Assembly (NCBI GenBank): GCA_033182465.1
Contig: CP137322.1
Coordinates: 1,922,001 to 1,986,000, forward strand
Length of the DNA stretch: 64,000 nt
DNA from: Sanghuangporus weigelae
Taxonomy: Eukaryota; Basidiomycota; Agaricomycetes; Hymenochaetales; Hymenochaetaceae
Direction of reading: 5' to 3'
This document shows, piece by piece, positions 61,330 through 64,000 of the stretch. The notes beneath the pieces are model-generated. The model made no database searches and was not told where the DNA came from. It saw only the letters and a program-made list of their open reading frames with translations. Position numbers and translations under genes: made by a program. How positions within the stretch are numbered: the stretch's first letter is position 1; every line of letters starts with the position of its first letter.

Positions 61330-63697
61330 TCAATGTTCATCTACGCGATTCGCAATCTGAAAAGGTCGAGAAGGTATAGGTGATAGTGATCGGGATGGAG
61401 GAAGAGGTGGAGGTGCCTGCATGATCAGTTTAGAATGGAGCATTGCACTAGAGAAACAGTGAGATGCCTACCTCAGTGACCGGAGACAAAGTCGTTGTTG
61501 GGCGTTCCGATATCTCGCTAGTCAAGACAGTCGTCGGTGCGTACGCAGAGCCAGTGGTACTGGAGCCGGGATGGGCAAATAGCAAATTATAACCTGCGCG
61601 CATCGAGTTTCGGACTGACCTCCGACGCCCTTTCAGCATGCTGGTGGTCCTGTGGGGTTGCGTAGAACGAGAGGGAGGCGGAGGCGCCTGTGTGATGGTT
61701 ATGATTCGGTCATTTCCGGGAGGTGCGCCTGGACGTTCCGGAAGTGGTCGTCGGCGCTTCTTTGCTGGTTTGTTCTTACGTCTGCGATCGCTATGAGATT
61801 TACCGCTCGGTTTGATAGCAGCGTCGCGTGGCAACCTGTTACTTGAAGCGCTTTCGTTGGATAATTCATATAGGGATTTACTACCAGACGTGGGCATTGG
61901 AGACGGCTCGTAAGGCGCTGGTCTGGGGTTGTAGTGAACCGCTTTTCTTCTATTGTTGTTATCCGGTTTCTCGACGAAGGGTGTTGGAGCTAGGTTCTTG
62001 TGCGAGCGTGTCCGCGAATCCGTGCTCGATGCTGTCCTGTGGCTGTCTCCTGAAACATCAGAACGTGGTCCTCGGCCCATCATGGTTCCCCGTAAAAGAT
62101 CTGATAACGAACTCTGCCGTATGGTAACCTGCGATGGAAGCGAAGGCTGATCGATGTCGAATGATTCAAATACAGATGGATCCGTTTTTCTTGAAACTAT
62201 CGCAACACGTCTCCTCCGCCTGATCCACAAAAATACCGCCACCAACAGTGTCATCAGGAAAGCCAGAGCACCGCACAAGCCGCCTATCAGAGCCTTGTTT
62301 AAGCTATACGAAGTGTCAGACGGCACCCAAAGATGTAGAATGTGTAAGTTCACCTGTGACCGGGATTCCCGTTATTATTCGACGACATTCCGGTAGCAGC
62401 GCTAAATCCCAATGTCTCAGCAAAAGCAGACAACATCGTCGTTCGGTGTCCAGCAGAACTTACCTTGTTTGCGCGATATGTGTTCGGGCGTGATCAACTA
62501 CGAGGGTCCCGTTACTAAGTTCGCTGTTTGTGAGCTTGAGAGTATGTTGTCCCGAGCCCAGATTCGCGCCGTAGAACATAAGCTGATTCGTGAAATCTTT
62601 ATGAGTGGACGCGTTATATATGTTTAAGATGCCGTCGTCTATTTGAACACTAAATAAGCCACAAGCCTGCCCGGTAGATCCGTACAATTCCAGGGCATCG
62701 CCTGTAGGCATTGGTAACATGATACGAGATCAATCACCGGTGTTGCAAGGAAATGGTGAAGGGTTTCAATCACCCTGATGCAGAATGGAACCTATTTTCA
62801 GCACAGTGCTCATCAAAAGTGATGTGGCTGTACGTACTTCGAAAACGATCTCTAACGAGTCACCTGGCACCGTCGTGTATCTAGTCTTGTAAGTTCTCGG
62901 TCCAACGATCGTTCGGGCAACGAATAAAACTCACATTCCCCTTTTCGTGCCCAAATTGTCGGTTTCAGCTGCGCTCCGCCAACCCGAGCCTGAGGTCTTG
63001 AAGTTACTCGAATCCAGCGTTACTGAAGTTAGTGTCGCGTTCTCCGAACCGATATCAGATTCCCAGGTGATCTAGATGGATGAGAAGCGAGATAGCTCAG
63101 AACAGTGGCCCTGCAGATCAGTGAAATTCGCCAGTACGAACATAGTCAATATCTACGTAATGCGCCTCCGAAGCAGAGCCTTGGGCGCCCTCGTTTGTGA
63201 AGATGATATCGTGCTCGGTCAGATTAAGGTCGAACGCACTAAACAAGAGTGCATGATACTCATTGCCTGGAACGCGTATACCGGTTCAGATCCGTTGTGC
63301 GCACGAACAAGACAATAGAAAAAGAGATCCACTCACCATAGCTATCCAGATCTCTTATACCATCACTCCTTCGTCCGGAAATGAGATCAGATTTCTCTCC
63401 GTCAACCGTGACCGAATAGTATCCATGATTAGGCCTCTTTGCACCCCATATCCAAATTCCAGTTCCATGAAAAGATATTTTCATCGTGGCGCCGACCGTG
63501 ACCGTTAGGGTGAAAGTACCATTGGCATAGCTATTCATCCAAGGAATTTCAGATGAAAATGATACATCGAGATGAAGCTATGCATGTACTCACTTGTCGA
63601 AAAAATTATCATTAGACTCCGTGCCATACGTCCATACTTCCACGGGAGAATAGGTTACGAGTGGGCTAGTGTCATCTATAGTCGTGTTGAATTTCAT
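61330..63697 (-). CDS. Single-pass membrane protein with two beta-sandwich-like ectodomains (5' end uncertain)
   Basis: Exons on the minus strand: 63697-63594 (start uncertain), 63530-63337, 63266-63142, 63071-62935, 62880-62834, 62701-62464, 62401-62354, 62303-61472, 61416-61330; 603 residues from this ATG. It belongs to an abundant but uncharacterised basidiomycete membrane family. Ectodomain 1: NTTIDDTSPLVTYSP, then FHGTGIWIWGAKRPNHGYYS and VTVDGE, ending VDIDY and ITWESDIG. Ectodomain 2 is a diverged copy: LELYGSTGQACGLFSVQIDDG with HTLKLTNSELSNGT. The G(T)GI-x-YG-x-x-GxYSVxxDG pattern suits a carbohydrate-binding-like sandwich. Then come a transmembrane helix (LIGGLCGALAFLMTLLVAVFLWI), RRRRR on the cytosolic side, and a long basic, Ser/Pro-rich tail. 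An upstream exon with a signal peptide is expected but not located; CTATAG at 63,679 could be its acceptor. The intron at 63141-63072 uses a GTTCGT donor. Confidence 0.7.
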
Positions 63698-64000
63698 TTA
63701 TGCCAAGGTCCGTACTGGCCTTGTCCTGCAATGTATAGGTATGGACAGTGCGTTGTTGGTACTGTGCCCGTCAGCGTTTTGTGTTTCAATCAATGCGAAG
63801 AGATCAAAGGACATTTCCAGAGTTTGAGGCTGCACATACTGTTATATCCGGTGTTGTCGAGCATATGCGACAGGATGCCCATATTCATTACTGCACAGCC
63901 AGCCGGCCGAGAAATGGATCTTGTTCCTCTTGGAGAAGATGTGCCGGAGTAAAGAAATAGAAGTTGTTTTCCCTTTACGACCGGAGAACATCGCGAACTA
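63698..64000. other. Right end of the window, presumed 5' region of the membrane protein gene
   Basis: Probably promoter, leader and perhaps a first exon. A candidate short first exon on the minus strand could start with ATG near 63,885, but it lacks a hydrophobic core, so I do not call it. Confidence 0.35.

Noticed and set aside
1-64000. CRISPR arrays, rRNA genes, bacterial-type operons
   Set aside because: No regularly spaced short repeats, rRNA signatures or prokaryotic gene structure were seen; the window is clearly fungal nuclear DNA.

Overview
The window looks like nuclear DNA of an Agaricomycete-type basidiomycete. Genes carry many short (about 40-75 nt) GT-AG introns, the protein families are fungal (Zn2Cys6 regulator, BSD protein, yeast YMR196W-type GH63), and Ty3 and Ty1/copia LTR elements sit between genes. 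Exon coordinates were derived by hand from reading frame, splice signals and comparison of duplicated copies; most gene models close perfectly in frame, and uncertain junctions are flagged.

Layout. 1-1,247 (-): 5' end of BRR2, the spliceosomal U5 helicase. 3.5-9.3 kb (+): two tandem seven-exon MFS sugar/polyol transporters. 10.1-12.2 kb and 33.6-35.6 kb (-): two copies of a second, four-exon transporter of the same superfamily, on a duplicated unit of about 2.85 kb. The two copies are now 21 kb apart because a Ty1/copia element landed between them (12,944-32,791, 5-bp target duplication AAGTT). That copia element was itself hit by a 12.3-kb Ty3-type chromovirus (17,073-29,363, identical 1,512-bp LTRs, target duplication ATAGG) and by a roughly 1.75-kb unidentified insertion. 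36.2-39.6 kb is gene-poor.

From 39.6 kb on, the window is dense housekeeping DNA: a Cdc1/PGAP5-type ER metallophosphoesterase, an intron-containing tRNA-Arg(ACG), a BSD-domain protein, CPA1 (arginine/carbamoyl phosphate synthesis) divergent from an XPG/FEN1-like nuclease, a large serine-rich nuclear-type protein divergent from a tiny complex I subunit gene (NDUFB2 type), a Zn2Cys6 transcription factor divergent from a 13-exon GH63 glycosidase, and a single-pass membrane protein with tandem beta-sandwich-like ectodomains running toward the right edge.

Themes. The left third is a transporter cluster shaped by duplication, gene conversion (a 529-bp tract with no visible difference, including an intron) and nested retroelement insertion. 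The most unusual object is the chromovirus. Besides gag and pol it carries two reading frames upstream of gag (joined by an ATGA stop-start overlap, the second with a PPxY motif), one after pol, one wholly inside each LTR, and a small antisense frame with a hydrophobic segment.
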